A stretch of 42,591 bases of DNA from Legionellales bacterium (GTDB lineage Bacteria > Pseudomonadota > Gammaproteobacteria > Berkiellales > Berkiellaceae). Position numbers and translations under genes: made by a program. Below, piece after piece: positions 24,220 through 33,990 of this stretch (positions are counted from its first letter, which is position 1; the number at the start of each line of letters is the position of its first letter). The notes under the pieces were generated by a model. It was not told the DNA's origin and ran no database searches. It saw only the letters and a program-made list of their open reading frames with translations. The stretch spans positions 1 through 42,591 of the forward strand of contig CANJMM010000013.1 in the NCBI GenBank assembly GCA_947475765.1. The letters are read 5' to 3'.

Positions 24220-26145
24220 ATGACTGCAAGCACACCCAATTTTATCTTTGATTTTGATAGCACCCTTGTTTCTTGCGAAAGCCTTGATGAGCTGGCTAAA
24301 ATTGTGATGCAGGATAATGCAGATGCCGCAGATATGCTAAGTAGCATTCAAACGCTCACAAAAAATGCAATGGATGGATCGCTTTCTTTTCATGAAAGTT
24401 TAAAACAACGTTTGGCTTTATTAAAACCTACCCGAGCGCATTTAAATCAACTCAGCACACAAATTTTACACCATATTACGCCTTCTGTTTTAAGAAACAA
24501 ACGATTTTTTCATCAATTTTCTGCACATATTTATATTGTTTCAGGGGGGTTTATTGAAATCATTCATCCTGTGGCTAAAGCACTGGGCATTCCGCTGTCT
24601 CAATGTTATGCCAATCGATTTATTTACGACTATGAAGGCAATATTATCGGCCTTGATGAGCAAAATCTTCTAGCACACGATCAAGGTAAAGCAAACCAAG
24701 TTAAACGGCTCAAGCTATCTTATAAAAATATAAATAAAAATATAACAAGAACCATTGCTATTGGCGATGGGTATACCGATTATGAAATCAAAGCCTTAAA
24801 CGCCGCAGACAGTTTTTTTTGTTTTACTGAAGTCATTACGCGTGAAAAAGTCGCGCAATATGCCGATGCGGTTATTCCTAACTTAGAAGGATTATTTGAA
24901 CTCTGTTCTTTGTCTTATAACCCTCCCCAAATTTTTCACAAAAAAGCCTTACTATTAGAAAATATTCACCCTTATGCTAAAAATCTACTAGAATCACAAG
25001 GCTTTTCCGTAGAGTCTATTAAAACTTCTTTACCAGAAGAAATTTTACAGGAAAAACTAAAAGACGTGGCTGTTTTAGGCATACGCTCAAAAACTAAAAT
25101 AAGCGCTAGCTTAATAAAACACCTGTCTCATTTAGAGGCCGTTGGTGTTTTTTGCATTGGCACCAATCAAGTTGACTTGGCTGCTTGTAAAGAAAAAGCC
25201 ATTGCCGTTTTTAATGCGCCATTTAGTAATACCCGAAGCGTTGTAGAATTGGCAATGGGGGAAATTATTGTTTTGCTCAGAAAAGTAATAGACACCAATA
25301 ATTTATTACACCAAGGTAATTGGCAAAAAAAGTCTGAGCATTGTTTTGAAATACGAGGAAAAATATTAGGCATTATCGGTTATGGGAAAATCGGCTCACA
25401 GCTCTCTATTTTAGCTGAAGCACATGGCATGCAAGTCTGTTATTATGACATTGAAGAAAAATTGCCTATAGGTAATGCAAAAGCCATTGCCACGCTTGAA
25501 CAATTACTCCAACAAGTCGATATTATTAGCATTCATGTCGACGGTCGAAAAGAAAATCATCATTTAATTCATGCCGGGAATATTTCACATATCAAAACAG
25601 GCGCCTATCTCATTAATTTAGCCCGTGGCCATGTAATAGAAATCAATGCATTAGCTCAAGCTTTAAAATCAGGTCAACTGGGTGGTGCTGCCATCGATGT
25701 TTTTCCTGAAGAACCCGATGAAAATGGCCTCCATTTTTTAACGCCCTTACAAGGCTTACCTAATGTTATTTTAACCCCTCATATTGGCGGCAGCACAGTT
25801 GAAGCCCAGCAAAATATCGGTGAATTTGTGGCCACTCGTCTCAAAGAATACACAGAACACGGATCAACCTTACATTCTGTTAATTTTCCACAATTACAAT
25901 TACCGAGTCTCTCTGAGTATACCCCCTATCATCGTGTTATTCATATTCATAAAAACACGCCCGGTATTTTAGCGCAAATAAATGCCATTTTTGCTCAACA
26001 TGCTGTGAATATCGAAGGTCAATATTTAAAAACAGATGAAAACATCGGGTATGTGATTACAGATATCACTCAAAATTATGATAAAGAAATGATTGTTAGC
26101 TTACAAAAAATTGAACACACAATGAAAGTTAGATTACTTTTTTAG
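24220..26145 (+). CDS. SerB-SerA fusion: phosphoserine phosphatase + 3-phosphoglycerate dehydrogenase
   Basis: A 641-aa two-enzyme protein of serine biosynthesis. Residues about 7-210 are a HAD phosphatase: nucleophile motif DFDSTLVSCE (D11, D13), VSGGFIEI, and the GDGYTDYEI motif. Residues about 225-560 are an E. coli-type SerA: FCIGTNQVDL, NAPFSNTRSV, the Rossmann loop GYGKIGSQ, NLARGHVI (Arg), DVFPEEP (Glu), LTPHIGGST (His). Residues about 570-641 are a C-terminal ACT domain (HKNTPGILAQINAIF), where serine feedback acts in E. coli SerA. ATG 24220 has CAGG 9 nt upstream; the frame opens 14 codons earlier at 24178 without a ribosome site. The fusion would carry out the first and last steps of the pathway. 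Confidence 0.92.
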   Translation: MTASTPNFIFDFDSTLVSCESLDELAKIVMQDNADAADMLSSIQTLTKNAMDGSLSFHESLKQRLALLKPTRAHLNQLSTQILHHITPSVLRNKRFFHQFSAHIYIVSGGFIEIIHPVAKALGIPLSQCYANRFIYDYEGNIIGLDEQNLLAHDQGKANQVKRLKLSYKNINKNITRTIAIGDGYTDYEIKALNAADSFFCFTEVITREKVAQYADAVIPNLEGLFELCSLSYNPPQIFHKKALLLENIHPYAKNLLESQGFSVESIKTSLPEEILQEKLKDVAVLGIRSKTKISASLIKHLSHLEAVGVFCIGTNQVDLAACKEKAIAVFNAPFSNTRSVVELAMGEIIVLLRKVIDTNNLLHQGNWQKKSEHCFEIRGKILGIIGYGKIGSQLSILAEAHGMQVCYYDIEEKLPIGNAKAIATLEQLLQQVDIISIHVDGRKENHHLIHAGNISHIKTGAYLINLARGHVIEINALAQALKSGQLGGAAIDVFPEEPDENGLHFLTPLQGLPNVILTPHIGGSTVEAQQNIGEFVATRLKEYTEHGSTLHSVNFPQLQLPSLSEYTPYHRVIHIHKNTPGILAQINAIFAQHAVNIEGQYLKTDENIGYVITDITQNYDKEMIVSLQKIEHTMKVRLLF

Positions 26146-26250
26146 TAACATGCTTGCCGTCTAATTTTAAAAAGTTTATTAATTAACTTATACCGTTTAT
26201 CAGCTTATACCTACCGTTCGTCGGATTTTCGTTTAAGTGCCTTGAAGATT

Positions 26251-26291
26251 ATGTTAATTTCTCACCATACTAACATGAGAAATCAACTTAA
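26251..26291. promoter_or_regulatory. Imperfect palindrome upstream of the 343-aa gene
   Basis: TTTCTCA (26258-26264) and TGAGAAA (26276-26282) form a dyad 11 bp apart, flanked by GTTAA (from 26253) and TTAAC (to about 26291). It ends about 20 bp before the start codon. It may be an operator or leader hairpin. Confidence 0.35.
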
Positions 26292-26310
26292 CTTTTAAAG
26301 GCGATAAAAA

Positions 26311-27342
26311 ATGAGCCTCTATCAAAAATTTAATAATTTACCAAGCCATATTATCCATCCCATTCTCATCGGGGTATTTTGCCTTGGCATAAGCATGCAA
26401 TTTTTTTCTATAGGAACAGCAACCTTTTTAACACTTGTATTAGGTGCAAGCAGCGTTGCCATAATTAAAGCTTTATCTGTATATCAAAAATATAAAAGCA
26501 CCGTTCAAAAGTGGCAAGAAAACCCTATTCCTGAAACAGCGAAATTTTTATATCAGACTTTAGGCTTTACTTTAAATTTTGTTATGCCCGTACCAAAATC
26601 AAATAACGGTTTACCCTTATCTGAAGTACCGCCTCAACCTGAAAAAATTCCGGGTATTTCCTATGGTGATTATCCTCTAGTAACATTTACACCAAAAACC
26701 GTCGTTGTTCCAGAAAAGCCAAGCGTTTCAAGCTTATTTAAACTATTTTTTCTTACATTAAACCCAAACGTAGAAATAAAAAACATAAAAGAACCTAATC
26801 TTGCCTCTGCCCTTCCCGTAGCTGCATTACCTGAAAAAGATGTTGCTATAGCATTATTCAATTACCCTTTGGTCAAATACACAAAAAAAACAGTCGTTAT
26901 TCCAGAAAAAAATCCAACCCCTGGACTGTTCGGTATCCTAAAATCCCTCATCACGCTCCCTCTATTATTTATAGAAAGCCTAGATCCCCGAAAAGAATTT
27001 ATATTTATAATAGAACAGCCTAAAGCAACACAAACCCAAAAAATAAAACCAATAAAAGCCGCTGCTCTATCTGAAAGCCCTGCTGCTCTTGTTCCTGCTC
27101 CTGCTCAGCCGCTTATTTTTTCACGCCAATTGGCTGCCCCCCCTACGACAGAAAATAAAAGCAGTAAAAGCCGTAATCATAAAACTCAGAGCGCAGCAGG
27201 GCCATATGATTTCAAAGCGGCTGCTGCTAAAAAAACACAAGGGGCGGCCATCGCTAGTAGCCATAGCCCTAGCCCTAAAGCTGCTAGCTGGCTAAACTGG
27301 TATCAAAACATGAGTCGTGATTTGAGAATAGGCATTATGTAA
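26311..27342 (+). CDS. Hypothetical membrane protein with internal repeat
   Basis: A 343-aa protein, family unknown. Two hydrophobic segments near the N-terminus (about 14-32 and 33-52) form a hairpin. The middle contains a duplicated unit: YPLVTFTPKTVVVPEKPS (about 118) and YPLVKYTKKTVVIPEKNP (about 190), each followed by a hydrophobic LF-rich stretch. The C-terminal third is Ala/Pro/Ser/Lys-rich and probably disordered. AAAGGCG lies 11 nt ahead of the ATG. It is convergent with argS (4 bp). A membrane hairpin plus disordered tail and restricted spread would fit an effector or inclusion-membrane protein, but this is a guess. Confidence 0.7.
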   Translation: MSLYQKFNNLPSHIIHPILIGVFCLGISMQFFSIGTATFLTLVLGASSVAIIKALSVYQKYKSTVQKWQENPIPETAKFLYQTLGFTLNFVMPVPKSNNGLPLSEVPPQPEKIPGISYGDYPLVTFTPKTVVVPEKPSVSSLFKLFFLTLNPNVEIKNIKEPNLASALPVAALPEKDVAIALFNYPLVKYTKKTVVIPEKNPTPGLFGILKSLITLPLLFIESLDPRKEFIFIIEQPKATQTQKIKPIKAAALSESPAALVPAPAQPLIFSRQLAAPPTTENKSSKSRNHKTQSAAGPYDFKAAAAKKTQGAAIASSHSPSPKAASWLNWYQNMSRDLRIGIM

Positions 27343-27346
27343 AACA

Positions 27347-29101
27347 TCACATTTTTTCAACTGTTTTGAGCCCCAATAAGCCCATGCCCAATTTTAACAC
27401 TTGGGCCGTAAGGTCTGAGAGCAGCAATCTAGAAGCTTGTTGCTCTGAGCCAATAATACGACAATCTCTAAAAAACTGATTAAAATGATTAGCCAGCTCA
27501 AATAAATATTCACACAACCCATTGGGAAATAAATCATCTGCCACTTGATAGACTATTTCTGGAAAACGAAGTAAATGCATGGCCAAATTTAACTCCATAG
27601 GATGGGTTAATTGAATTTTAGCCGCACTTAAGTCTTGTTTTTCAGACAACTTTCGTTTAATTCCTGCTGTTCTAACATAGGCATAAATTAAAAACGCCGC
27701 AGTGTTTCCCTCAAGTTTGAGCATTTTGTCATATTCAAACACGTAATCTTGAATTCGATTTCCTGACAAATCGGCATATTTTATGGCACTGACGCCGATT
27801 ATTTTAGCCGTTTCTTCTAGTTCTGTTTCAGTAAATATGGCTTCTTGTTGGTTTCGCTCAAGTAAGATTTTCTTGGCTCTGGAAACCCCTTCAGACAATA
27901 AATCTATTAATTTTTCGGTATCACCTGAACGGGTTTTATATTTTTTACCATCTGGGCCTAAGACTAAGCCAAATGGTACATGATCTAATCTTATATTCTC
28001 ATCGGCATAGCCTACTTTTTTTGCCGCGGCAAATAACATGGCAAAATGCGTGGATTGCCCTGAATCGGTAACGTAAATCAATCGATTGCATTTTTCAATT
28101 TGAACACGATGTTTCATCGCGGCCATATCTGTCGTATCATAATTATAACCACCGTCTGATTTTTGAAGCATCATAGGCAATGCCTCACCTTCACGGTTTT
28201 TAAAGCCATCCAGAAAAATACATTTTGCGCTATTATTAATAACGACATAGCCTTTATCTGTTAACTCTTTGACTATCCCTGGCAACATAGGATTATAAAA
28301 ACTTTCGCCTCTATCTATTAATTTTACCTCTAAATAATCATAAATTTGATGATAGGCTTTTTGAGAAATATCACAAATCATTTTCCAGATCTGAATAGCC
28401 GATGCTTCACCTGATTGTAAGGCCACTACTTCTTGTTGGGCATTTTTTTTAAAAACCAAATCTTCATCAAATATTTTTTTTGATGTTTTGTACCATTGCA
28501 TTAAATGCGACAAATCTGTCTCAAACTCTCCTGACGCCACCTCAGGTTGATACTGCTTAAGATACGCAATGAGCATCCCAAATTGAGTGCCCCAATCTCC
28601 TATATGATTTAATCTTAATAGCTCATGGCCTAAAAATTCGATTATCCTAGCCAGCGCATCCCCAATAATAGTAGATCGTAAATGTCCCACATGCATTTCT
28701 TTGGCTGTATTAGGGGCAGAAAAATCAATTGCAATTTTCTGCGGGTTTTTTATTTTTGGCACCCCTAAACGAATGTCACCTAACATTTTATTCACTTCAG
28801 ATTCAATGAACTCTGCTTTAAGCCAAACATTGATAAAACCAGGCCCTGCAATTTCTAATTTTTCAAATAAACCCGCACTCCCCTCACCTGTTTGCAAAAT
28901 AGAAATAACTTGGGCAGCAATTTCTTTTGGGTTTTTAGCCAATCGTTTGGTTAATTTCATTGCACTATTACATTGATAGTGACCAAATTTTACAGAAGTC
29001 GCACGTGTGACTTCTGCCATCCATGGCTCGGTAATTAAAGTAGGATAAGCCTGAATAAAGGCTTCATGACACATTTGTTGAATGCACTCAATTAAAATCA
29101 T
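27347..29101 (-). CDS. argS: Arginine-tRNA ligase
   Basis: A 584-aa class I aminoacyl-tRNA synthetase that charges tRNA-Arg. The N-terminal ArgRS-specific domain (about 1-110) is followed by the catalytic core with FSAPNTAKEMHVGHLRS (HIGH-type motif HVGH at 137-140), IGDWGTQFG, and the degenerate KMSKS region KKYKTRSGDT. The C-terminal DALR anticodon-binding domain begins near residue 460 (YAYVRTAGIKRK). Full length, with an ATG start. Its upstream region (29102-29306) is shared with a divergent glucosaminidase gene. Confidence 0.96.
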   Translation of the reverse strand: MILIECIQQMCHEAFIQAYPTLITEPWMAEVTRATSVKFGHYQCNSAMKLTKRLAKNPKEIAAQVISILQTGEGSAGLFEKLEIAGPGFINVWLKAEFIESEVNKMLGDIRLGVPKIKNPQKIAIDFSAPNTAKEMHVGHLRSTIIGDALARIIEFLGHELLRLNHIGDWGTQFGMLIAYLKQYQPEVASGEFETDLSHLMQWYKTSKKIFDEDLVFKKNAQQEVVALQSGEASAIQIWKMICDISQKAYHQIYDYLEVKLIDRGESFYNPMLPGIVKELTDKGYVVINNSAKCIFLDGFKNREGEALPMMLQKSDGGYNYDTTDMAAMKHRVQIEKCNRLIYVTDSGQSTHFAMLFAAAKKVGYADENIRLDHVPFGLVLGPDGKKYKTRSGDTEKLIDLLSEGVSRAKKILLERNQQEAIFTETELEETAKIIGVSAIKYADLSGNRIQDYVFEYDKMLKLEGNTAAFLIYAYVRTAGIKRKLSEKQDLSAAKIQLTHPMELNLAMHLLRFPEIVYQVADDLFPNGLCEYLFELANHFNQFFRDCRIIGSEQQASRLLLSDLTAQVLKLGMGLLGLKTVEKM

Positions 29102-29306
29102 ATTTTTCGCTCATAAAAATTTTATACTTTATATAGCCTATTTTAACTTAAATTAAGATGGCATACATCTTTTGAATGAAATGAGTCAACTGAATTATAA
29201 TTGATCTTTTTGGGGTTGTTATTAGCTAAAGAACAATGATAGAATTTTCCCTCTGCTTTGTTAGTAAGTGTACATAAATTATTATATAAAGAGGAAAAAT
29301 ATAAAG

Positions 29307-29930
29307 ATGCAGCATAAAATTTATTCTGTTCTTCTAAGCATACTCATCACGATATTTTTTATAAATAATAATATCAGTATTGCAGCAACCGCTACCCCTA
29401 AGGGGCCATTTGAAGCCATTCAATTTCAACCAAATTTAACCCTTTTTGAAAAGAAAATAGTACGCTTTCAAACCCCGGCTGAATTTGTTGAAATTCTTTT
29501 TCCCTTTTCTAAAAAAGCAGGAAAAGAATTAGGCATCGATCCTAAATTAATTTTAGCCCAAGCAGCACTAGAAACCAATTGGGGCCGGAGCATTCCTAAA
29601 CATAAAGACGGCAGCTCAAGTTTTAATTTATTTGGCCTAACAGGAAAATCAAAATTAGGACATAGTCTTAAACTTCGCACCAAAGAGTTTAAAGGCAATA
29701 CCCCCTACCATACTTTTGTTAGCTTTAGAGCCTACACTTGTTTTTCAGAGTGTTTTACAGATTATGTCAAAATTCTTTCTATGGATCGTTATCAACGTAA
29801 AATTCAATATGCTAAAACAGCAAATGAAGTCGCCAATGGTATTCAACGCGCTGGTTATGCAACAGACCCACACTATGCCCGAAAACTAATGAAAGCTTAT
29901 CAGCACCCTGCCATTAAAAATATAATATAA
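29307..29930 (+). CDS. Exported FlgJ-type glucosaminidase (peptidoglycan hydrolase)
   Basis: A 207-aa protein from ATG 29307 (GAGG 12-15 nt upstream; the frame opens at GTG 29268). A signal peptide (hydrophobic about 8-25, SIAA) precedes a glucosaminidase domain of the FlgJ C-terminal type: ILAQAALETNWGRS, with catalytic Glu at about 89, then NLFGLTGKS and YHTFVSFRAYTCFSECFTDYVKIL. The flagellar FlgJ rod-scaffolding domain is missing, and no flagellar genes are near, so it is a stand-alone cell-wall hydrolase. It sits next to an L,D-transpeptidase on the same strand. Confidence 0.88.
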   Translation: MQHKIYSVLLSILITIFFINNNISIAATATPKGPFEAIQFQPNLTLFEKKIVRFQTPAEFVEILFPFSKKAGKELGIDPKLILAQAALETNWGRSIPKHKDGSSSFNLFGLTGKSKLGHSLKLRTKEFKGNTPYHTFVSFRAYTCFSECFTDYVKILSMDRYQRKIQYAKTANEVANGIQRAGYATDPHYARKLMKAYQHPAIKNII

Positions 29931-30043
29931 AAATATTGAACAAAATCTTTGCCACTTTGTCTATTAGCATATAGAGCTTGTATCACAACATCTCTATATC
30001 TGATCTGATCTGATCTGACCTTGTAACAAACAAGAGGTGTAAA

Positions 30044-30751
30044 ATGAAACGATTTACTTCTGATTATTTACCTGCTCTATCTGTATCTGTACTAACCCTC
30101 ATACTAGGGGCAGTAGGTCAAACGGCACAGGCAGCATCTTATGGTCAACGCTTATGTCAAAAAGATGCGGATTATATTTGTCATAAAGTTCAAAAAGGTG
30201 AAAGCTGGGACAGTTTGTTTTCTGATGCAACAGAACAAGATACCGTGAGAAGAATCAATCGAATGAACATTGACCTATCAAGGGGCATGGTTATCGCCAT
30301 TCCAAAAGACAGCGATCTCACCGTAATGGACGCCTCACCTTTCCCTAAACAGATTAATAGCAGCCCAACTTCTCAGATTATTTTCGATTCATCTGAATTG
30401 GCTTGGGGGGCCTATAATCCTAATGGGGAATTAGTGAAATGGGGCCCTGCTGCAGGTGGTAAAGATTATTGTCCTGATATACACAGAAGTTGCAAGACTG
30501 TAAACGGCACCTTTACGGTGTATCGTACAAAAGGAGAGGAATGTGTTTCCTCAAAATTTCCGGTCAATAAAGGTGGCGCACCCATGCCATACTGCATGTT
30601 CTTTCATGGGGGGTTTGCACTGCATGGGTCACCTAATGTGCCCGGATATAATGCTAGCCACGGTTGCGTTAGATTGTTTACTGAAGATGCCGAGTGGCTA
30701 AATGAAGAATTTGTAGATGTTGGTAGAACAAAAGTCACTGTACGCCCTTAA
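30044..30751 (+). CDS. L,D-transpeptidase (YkuD) with LysM-like domain
   Basis: A 235-aa exported protein. A signal peptide (cleavage near AQAA, residue 31) precedes a LysM-like wall-binding stretch (about 45-88) and the YkuD catalytic domain with H194 in FALHGSPNVPGY and the SHGCVRL motif (H206, C208, R210). It makes 3-3 cross-links or anchors proteins to peptidoglycan; many L,D-transpeptidases are needed for the Coxiella small-cell wall. GAGG lies 7 nt before the ATG. The 3' end overlaps cydX on the other strand by 17 bp. A CTGAT tandem repeat lies just upstream (about 30000-30017). Confidence 0.92.
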   Translation: MKRFTSDYLPALSVSVLTLILGAVGQTAQAASYGQRLCQKDADYICHKVQKGESWDSLFSDATEQDTVRRINRMNIDLSRGMVIAIPKDSDLTVMDASPFPKQINSSPTSQIIFDSSELAWGAYNPNGELVKWGPAAGGKDYCPDIHRSCKTVNGTFTVYRTKGEECVSSKFPVNKGGAPMPYCMFFHGGFALHGSPNVPGYNASHGCVRLFTEDAEWLNEEFVDVGRTKVTVRP

Positions 30752-30875
30752 GGCCATCTTCTGGTTTTTCTGGTTCTTCTGGCTCAAGTATATGTTCGTG
30801 CTCGAGCCAGAGAACATTAATAATGCCGCAAGCACAGGCTAATAATACCCCTAAAATCCAAGTAAAATACCACAT
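30735..30875 (-). CDS. cydX: CydX, small subunit of cytochrome bd oxidase
   Basis: A 46-aa protein: the N-terminus MWYFTWILGVLLACACGIIN followed by LWLEHE is the CydX/YbgT signature, with a single membrane helix (about 4-23) and a Glu/Pro-rich tail. CydX stabilises the haem groups of cytochrome bd. It follows cydB on the minus strand after a 56-bp gap, as in enterobacteria. Its last 17 bp overlap the end of the convergent L,D-transpeptidase gene. It is below usual length cut-offs and easily missed. Confidence 0.92.
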   Translation of the reverse strand: MWYFTWILGVLLACACGIINVLWLEHEHILEPEEPEKPEDGLKGVQ

Positions 30876-30931
30876 ATATTTTTCCGCTTTTTTATTTTAA
30901 ATGAATCATTTTTTTAATTAATAATTAATAA

Positions 30932-32071
30932 TTAATAAGAATCAGGATTGGCTGCTACCGTTTCTTCTCTCAAGGGCCCTCGAAATACCCGAACAACCCA
31001 AGTGGTATAAAGTAATACAATTGGCAATAAAATCACCACAGCCCAAAACATCCATTGTAAAGTCATGTGACTCGACGCCACATCCCAAACCGTTAAGCTA
31101 TGACTCGGAAAACGAGAAGACGGCATCACAAAAGGAAATAGTGCTATAGCCGCTGTCGCCACACAACCCAAAATAGCACAACTATGCACCAAAACCGCCG
31201 TTTTAACATAATTAAAAGTTGACAGCATCATTGAGCATAAAACAAAACATATTGTTAAAAAAGGCACTGCCCAAAAATAAGGCCATTGCTGATAATTACC
31301 TGACCATGCTCCAGCTAATCGTTCGACTGTTTTAGCCTGCACTGACATAGCCGTATTTAAGTCTGGAATAAAAGTAATTTGATAACCGATTAAAACTTTA
31401 TGCACCCAAAATCCAGCTAAAATAAAGCTCGCTATAAACAAAAGGCCAAATAATCTAGACATTATTTTAGCACGTGCTTGCAATACCCCTTCTGTTTTGG
31501 CTTGTATAAATAAAGCACCTTGAGTGCATAATAAACCCAAACTCACTAACCCGATTAATAAAGCAAAAGGATTGAGCAAGCCAAAAAATGTCCCGGTATA
31601 AAATGGCATGGCGGTTATATCAAAATAAAAGGGCACCCCTAGAAATAAATTGCCCACCCCTACACCAAAAACCAATGCTGGAACAACACCGCTTAAAAAT
31701 AAACAGACATCCCAAGCTTTTCGCCATTTTAAACTATTAATTTTGCTGCGATAATCAAAGCCTGGTGGACGAATAATTAAAGTCGCTAACACTAAAAACA
31801 AAGCATAATACATGCCAGAAAATGCGGTTGCATAGGCAATAGGCCAAGCCGCAAAAATTGCCCCTGCGGCCAATATTAACCATACTTGGTTGCCTTCCCA
31901 CATAGGGCCAATGGTGTTAATTAACACCCTTCGCTCATCGTCTTTTTTGCCCACCATCGGCAGTAAAGCAGATACACCCATATCACTGCCGCCCATAATC
32001 GCAAAGCCTGCAAGCAGTATGGCGATTAAAATAAACCAAATAATTTTTAAAGTAATATAATCAAAAATCAT
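30932..32071 (-). CDS. cydB: Cytochrome bd ubiquinol oxidase subunit II
   Basis: A 379-aa polytopic membrane protein (about nine helices). Typical CydB segments are [17 protein letters not shown], the [17 protein letters not shown] motif, and a C-terminal TLQWMFWAV helix. With CydA it makes the high-affinity, microaerobic quinol oxidase. Its start overlaps the cydA stop by 4 bp (ATGA), so the subunits are translated together. Confidence 0.96.
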   Translation of the reverse strand: MIFDYITLKIIWFILIAILLAGFAIMGGSDMGVSALLPMVGKKDDERRVLINTIGPMWEGNQVWLILAAGAIFAAWPIAYATAFSGMYYALFLVLATLIIRPPGFDYRSKINSLKWRKAWDVCLFLSGVVPALVFGVGVGNLFLGVPFYFDITAMPFYTGTFFGLLNPFALLIGLVSLGLLCTQGALFIQAKTEGVLQARAKIMSRLFGLLFIASFILAGFWVHKVLIGYQITFIPDLNTAMSVQAKTVERLAGAWSGNYQQWPYFWAVPFLTICFVLCSMMLSTFNYVKTAVLVHSCAILGCVATAAIALFPFVMPSSRFPSHSLTVWDVASSHMTLQWMFWAVVILLPIVLLYTTWVVRVFRGPLREETVAANPDSY

Positions 32072-33627
32072 TTAGTCACCTCAAAATGATATCGTTTGAG
32101 GCCTAAACTACTTGGGCCTAACCTGGCATATTTAAACATTAAATAAAACTCAACCACTAATAATCCAGAATACAGTGCAACCAAGCCTATAAAGCTGGTT
32201 AGTACTTGTCCTGTTGTCACACTCGACACCCCTAAAAAAGTCGGTAAAATTTCGCCAATCGCCCAAGGCTGACGGCCATATTCGGCTACTATCCAACCAC
32301 ACTCAATGGCCAACCAAGGGGCAGGAATACTCCACAAAGCACAATGCAATAACCATCGATTTTCCAATAATTTTGATTTGATGTTTATCCAAAAAGCAGC
32401 AATTAATAGCGCAAACATCCAAAAGCCTAGCCCCACCATCACCCTAAAGCTCCAAAAAATAGGCGCCACATGCGGAATGGTGCCTTTGGCGGCTAATTTA
32501 ATTTGCTCGGGCGTGGCATTTACCACTTCTTTAGTATATTTTTTCAGCAATAATCCATACCCAAGGTAATCACGGTATTTTTCAAACTGCTCGCGGTTTT
32601 CTGCCGTATCCCCTTCTGGAGATTTTAATATTTGCAAATAACGATAGGCTTCTATGCCTTCGATAATATATCGCTCATGTTGCGCAATGAGATCTTTTAG
32701 GCCTATAACAGGCTGATCGATGGATCGCGTTGCAATTAAACCCAGCATGTACGGGATTTTAACCGCATATTCTGTGGTTTGCTTTTCTTGATTTGGCAGA
32801 CCAAATAACGTAAATGCCGCAGGCGGTTCATGGGTCTCCCATTCTGATTCAATGGCAGCCAATTTGGCCTGCTGAACCGCGCCCACTTCATAACCACTTT
32901 CATCGCCTAAAATAATCACCGATAAAATAGAAGCCAATCCAAACCCTGCGGCTATGGCAAAAGAACGACGTGCAAAAGCGATATCTCGGCCTTTTAATAA
33001 ATAATAACTGCTGATCCCTAAAACAAAGATGCTGCCTGTGACATAACCCGAGGCGACCGTATGCACAAATTTAACCTGCGCCACGGGATTAAAAAATACT
33101 TCGGCTAAAGACGTTAACTCCATCCGCATGGTCTGATAATTAAAAGCGGCCCCCACGGGATTTTGCATCCATGCATTTGCAATTAAAATCCACAGCGCAG
33201 ATAAATTCGCGCCTAAGGCCAATAACCACGTCACCATTAAGTGCTTCGCTTTTGACAGCCTATTCCAACCAAAGAAAAAAAGCCCTACAAAAGTCGACTC
33301 TAAAAAAAAGGCCATCATGCCTTCAATGGCAAGTGGTACGCCAAATATGTCGCCAACATAATGTGAATAATAAGCCCAATTGGTTCCAAACTGAAATTCT
33401 AAGGTGATGCCAGTGGCAACCCCCATCGCAAAATTAATCGCAAATAATTTGCCCCAAAAGCGGGTCATGTCTTTATAAATTTCTTTTCCGGTTAGGACAT
33501 AGACCGATTCCATGATGGCTAAAATAAAAGACAAGCCTAAAGTCAGGGGGACAAATAAAAAATGATACATCGCAGTAACAGCAAATTGTAACCGAGATAA
33601 ATCCACCATGGTTTCATTGATTAGCAT
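32068..33627 (-). CDS. cydA: Cytochrome bd ubiquinol oxidase subunit I
   Basis: A 519-aa haem-bearing subunit. The N-terminal [24 protein letters not shown] segment contains His19-type haem b595 ligand context; [17 protein letters not shown] [11 protein letters not shown], and the Q-loop region with GLPNQEKQT follow; WEGPP-like motif reads [16 protein letters not shown]. Length fits E. coli CydA (522). The start overlaps the end of cydP by 14 bp. It confers oxygen scavenging and resistance to nitric oxide and peroxide in characterised bacteria. Confidence 0.96.
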   Translation of the reverse strand: MLINETMVDLSRLQFAVTAMYHFLFVPLTLGLSFILAIMESVYVLTGKEIYKDMTRFWGKLFAINFAMGVATGITLEFQFGTNWAYYSHYVGDIFGVPLAIEGMMAFFLESTFVGLFFFGWNRLSKAKHLMVTWLLALGANLSALWILIANAWMQNPVGAAFNYQTMRMELTSLAEVFFNPVAQVKFVHTVASGYVTGSIFVLGISSYYLLKGRDIAFARRSFAIAAGFGLASILSVIILGDESGYEVGAVQQAKLAAIESEWETHEPPAAFTLFGLPNQEKQTTEYAVKIPYMLGLIATRSIDQPVIGLKDLIAQHERYIIEGIEAYRYLQILKSPEGDTAENREQFEKYRDYLGYGLLLKKYTKEVVNATPEQIKLAAKGTIPHVAPIFWSFRVMVGLGFWMFALLIAAFWINIKSKLLENRWLLHCALWSIPAPWLAIECGWIVAEYGRQPWAIGEILPTFLGVSSVTTGQVLTSFIGLVALYSGLLVVEFYLMFKYARLGPSSLGLKRYHFEVTK

Positions 33628-33799
33628 TGGGGTTGGCCTTCAGGTCAAAAAGATATTCGGTTGTACGACTAAGTCGATCTGTTTTTTCAATAGCATGGCT
33701 AAAAAAAAGTTTATGAACAAAAAAAAGTAAAAAAACTTTCAATATAACAATAAAAACAAGCTCTTTGGCTAAACTTTTATTTTTGGTAATTTTAAGCAT
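33614..33799 (-). CDS. cydP: CydP-like small cytochrome oxidase subunit
   Basis: A 61-aa protein with a basic N-terminus ([12 protein letters not shown]), one membrane helix (about 15-33) ending in HKLFFSHA, and a short tail. Size, topology and place directly ahead of cydA match the small CydP proteins found in front of cydAB in many gammaproteobacteria. The overlap with cydA (14 bp) indicates coupling. The family call is from layout and general resemblance. Confidence 0.7.
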   Translation of the reverse strand: MLKITKNKSLAKELVFIVILKVFLLFFVHKLFFSHAIEKTDRLSRTTEYLFDLKANPNANQ

Positions 33800-33840
33800 A
33801 AAGCAAGATAACCTGATTTTTTTAAAATGGCAAGAAATTG

Positions 33841-33877
33841 ACCGGGTTATTTTGCTTTTAGACTAAAATCACCCGGT
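33841..33877. promoter_or_regulatory. Inverted repeat upstream of the cyd operon
   Basis: ACCGGGTTATTTT and AAAATCACCCGGT (12 of 13 positions pair) are separated by an 11-nt loop. The dyad lies 42 bp before the cydP start. A T-rich tract follows on the plus strand, which could make it a terminator, but no plus-strand gene ends nearby. An operator for the cyd promoter or a leader hairpin is more likely. Confidence 0.5.
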
Positions 33878-33990
33878 TTTTTAAAATTTTTTTATATTTT
33901 TTTATATTTTTTTAAATTAAGTGTATTTGCACTGTTATAAAATATAAAATATAAATATAAATATTAAAAAACAAAAAGTAAGTTGAGTTC

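Noticed and set aside
33841..33915. Plus-strand transcription terminator
   Set aside because: The hairpin and T-rich tract look right, but no plus-strand gene ends upstream; the position ahead of the minus-strand cyd operon favours a regulatory role.
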